Shown here: piece after piece, positions 63,042-64,000 of the stretch
How positions within the stretch are numbered: the first letter of the stretch is position 1
How the letters are laid out: the number at the start of each line of letters is the position of its first letter
Assembly: GCA_045540015.1 (NCBI GenBank)
Contig: JAZQGP010000052.1
Location: 137,504 to 201,503 of the forward strand
Length of the DNA: 64,000 nt
Source of the DNA: UMGS1387 sp045540015
GTDB lineage: Bacteria > Bacillota > Clostridia > Oscillospirales > CAG-382
Direction: 5' to 3'
Made by a program: the position numbers and the translations under genes
Notes under the pieces: model-generated
The model's input: the letters and a program-made list of their open reading frames with translations, nothing else
Databases searched by the model: none
Told to the model about the DNA's origin: nothing

Positions 63042-63449
63042 TTACGCCAGTGTAGCAAGAACATCTCCTGCATTTACAGAAGCACCCTTCTGTGCAACAA
63101 CGGATGTAATAGTTCCGTCGTTCGGAGCAAGAATTTCGTTTTCCATCTTCATTGCTTCAATGATAAAGAGAAGGTCACCCTTCTTAACTGCCGCACCGTT
63201 TGATACCTTAACATCAAGAACGGTTCCGTTAAGAGGAGCAGAAATCTTTTCGCCTGCACCGGCTGCCGCGGGAGCTGCAGGTGCAACAGGTGCTGCTGCA
63301 GGAGCAGGAGCTGCTGCTACTGGTGCGGGTGCTGCTACAGGAGCTGCAGGAGCAGGAACTGTCGCTACAGGTGCGCTCACTGCACCAACTTCTTCAACAA
63401 TAACATCGTAAACACTGCCGTTTACTGTAACACTATACTGTTTAGCCAT
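63042..63449 (-). CDS. Biotin carboxyl carrier protein of the decarboxylase
   Basis: A protein of about 135 aa: an N-terminal domain (MAKQYSVTVNGSVYDVIVEE), a Pro/Ala-rich hinge (about 26-65) and the biotinyl domain with Lys101 in EAMKMENE. It shuttles carboxybiotin between the carboxyltransferase and OadB. ATG 63449 is preferred; GTG 63461 is also possible. Confidence 0.95.
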   Translation of the reverse strand: MAKQYSVTVNGSVYDVIVEEVGAVSAPVATVPAPAAPVAAPAPVAAAPAPAAAPVAPAAPAAAGAGEKISAPLNGTVLDVKVSNGAAVKKGDLLFIIEAMKMENEILAPNDGTITSVVAQKGASVNAGDVLATLA

Positions 63450-63484
63450 GATAATTCTCACTTTCTCCGGTAAATAATCCGGTT

Positions 63485-63883
63485 TTATTTTCTCTTTTTA
63501 AATGATACAACTCTGAATGCGCCGTTACCTTCGCCATTCTGCGTTCTGAATGCAGTAATTGCGGCTATAATTGCTGCAACAATTGCATTATTATCGGAAG
63601 CTTTCGCAACCTGAGCAGGCACGGTCTGTAGAACTTCTGCAGTCTTCTCAACTACAGGCGCCGGCTTTTCGTTACCGCTGTTTTTTCTTGAATTTGGAAT
63701 TGTATAGAAGAAAACCTTGAACAAAGCAAGACATCCCCATATGAGTACAAGAACTCCAAATACAACAGCGAAACCGAAAAGAGCCTTAGGGAGAGAATAT
63801 CCAAGCGCTTCACCTACGTTTGCAAAATGAACATCTTTTTCAAGAACATTTGCAGTTTCGAGTGCATAATTCTGTAAATTCAT
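63485..63883 (-). CDS. OadG-family decarboxylase gamma/delta subunit
   Basis: A protein of about 132 aa with one N-terminal membrane helix (about 31-56, LFGFAVVFGVLVLIWGCLAL) and a Lys-rich, Pro/Ala C-terminal segment with AIVAAIIAAITAFR, as in OadG/MmdD assembly subunits that hold the complex together. ATG 63883 has AAGGAG eleven bases upstream. Confidence 0.85.
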   Translation of the reverse strand: MNLQNYALETANVLEKDVHFANVGEALGYSLPKALFGFAVVFGVLVLIWGCLALFKVFFYTIPNSRKNSGNEKPAPVVEKTAEVLQTVPAQVAKASDNNAIVAAIIAAITAFRTQNGEGNGAFRVVSFKKRK

Positions 63884-63901
63884 GATAATCACCGCTCCTT
63901 A

Positions 63902-64000
63902 TTAAAGCTGAAGAAAATCATTCTTCATAGAAAGCATTTCAAGAGCAGAAGCTATCTTCATTCTCATTTCGTCAGCACTTATTATGTCATCAACCTGTCC
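63902..64000 (-). CDS. Carboxyltransferase subunit (MmdA/PccB-like), C-terminal end only
   Basis: Partial gene running off the window; only 32 C-terminal residues are visible (GQVDDIISADEMRMKIASAL and the following EMLSMKNDFLQL). The VDD-I-x(2)-x-E-x-R...ALEML pattern matches the C-terminus of propionyl-CoA carboxylase beta/methylmalonyl-CoA decarboxylase alpha. It is the upstream neighbour of the oadG-like gene, so the operon probably has a methylmalonyl-CoA-type carboxyltransferase besides oadA. Short evidence, so moderate confidence. Confidence 0.65.
   Translation of the reverse strand, partial: GQVDDIISADEMRMKIASALEMLSMKNDFLQL

Noticed and set aside
1..64000. CRISPR arrays or defence islands
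   Set aside because: No regularly spaced direct repeats and no cas, restriction or toxin-antitoxin genes were recognised.

Overview
This AT-rich window reads as a chromosomal segment of an anaerobic, endospore-forming gut Clostridia (Oscillospirales/Ruminococcaceae-like is the best guess). It carries the forespore sigma factor SigG, a YlmC/YmxH-type sporulation protein, a complete V-type ATPase operon, pyruvate phosphate dikinase, a Na+-pumping decarboxylase operon, rubrerythrin, two glycyl radical enzymes and many glycan-degrading enzymes. There are no rRNA genes, phage genes, transposases or CRISPR arrays, and only one tRNA gene.

Layout. 1-6.6 kb: a + strand catabolic operon (RraA-like protein, beta-propeller lactonase-like protein, SDR dehydrogenase, mannonate dehydratase-like protein, GH38-like glycosidase). 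6.6-11.2 kb: - strand genes for a cupin sugar isomerase, a divergent cis-prenyltransferase paired with a trans-polyprenyl synthase, a CE15-type esterase and a polysaccharide deacetylase, with two structured intergenic elements. 11.5-13.7 kb: MscS channel and citrate synthase. 13.8-22.4 kb: nine-gene V-ATPase operon on the - strand, in the order of the Enterococcus hirae ntp operon; its rotor subunit keeps all five Na+ ligands. 22.5-23.6 kb: thiN and a DtxR/MntR-type regulator, each with a near-consensus promoter. 23.7-28.6 kb: first glycyl radical locus (AraC regulator / GRE, EamA transporter, activase). 28.7-33.0 kb: rubrerythrin, sigG, ppdK. 33.0-37.1 kb: second glycyl radical locus (AraC / GRE, activase), bounded by 20-bp direct repeats of the 3' end of ppdK. 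37.2-40.4 kb: malQ, tRNA-Leu(CAG) with a tandemly duplicated leader, manA. 40.5-46.3 kb: GH42, a PMI-like protein and a DUF2264 protein opposite an AraC regulator. 46.4-60.3 kb: housekeeping genes (HAD, HD, YqhQ, prmC, a DUF3810 protease-like protein, PBP, mtnN, rpoD, dnaG, dgt, hflX, ylmC). 60.3-64 kb: oadA, oadB, biotin carrier, oadG and the end of a carboxyltransferase gene.

Functionally the window combines glycan and uronate catabolism with sodium bioenergetics: a decarboxylase-driven Na+ pump and a V-ATPase predicted to move Na+. Two regulated radical-enzyme loci act on unknown substrates. The most striking observation is that the second GRE locus appears to be a ~4.07-kb cassette inserted in the 3' end of ppdK. 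The right-hand repeat still reads, in frame, as an alternative PPDK C-terminus followed by a strong terminator, while the left copy supplies the C-terminus now used. No recombinase gene lies inside the cassette.
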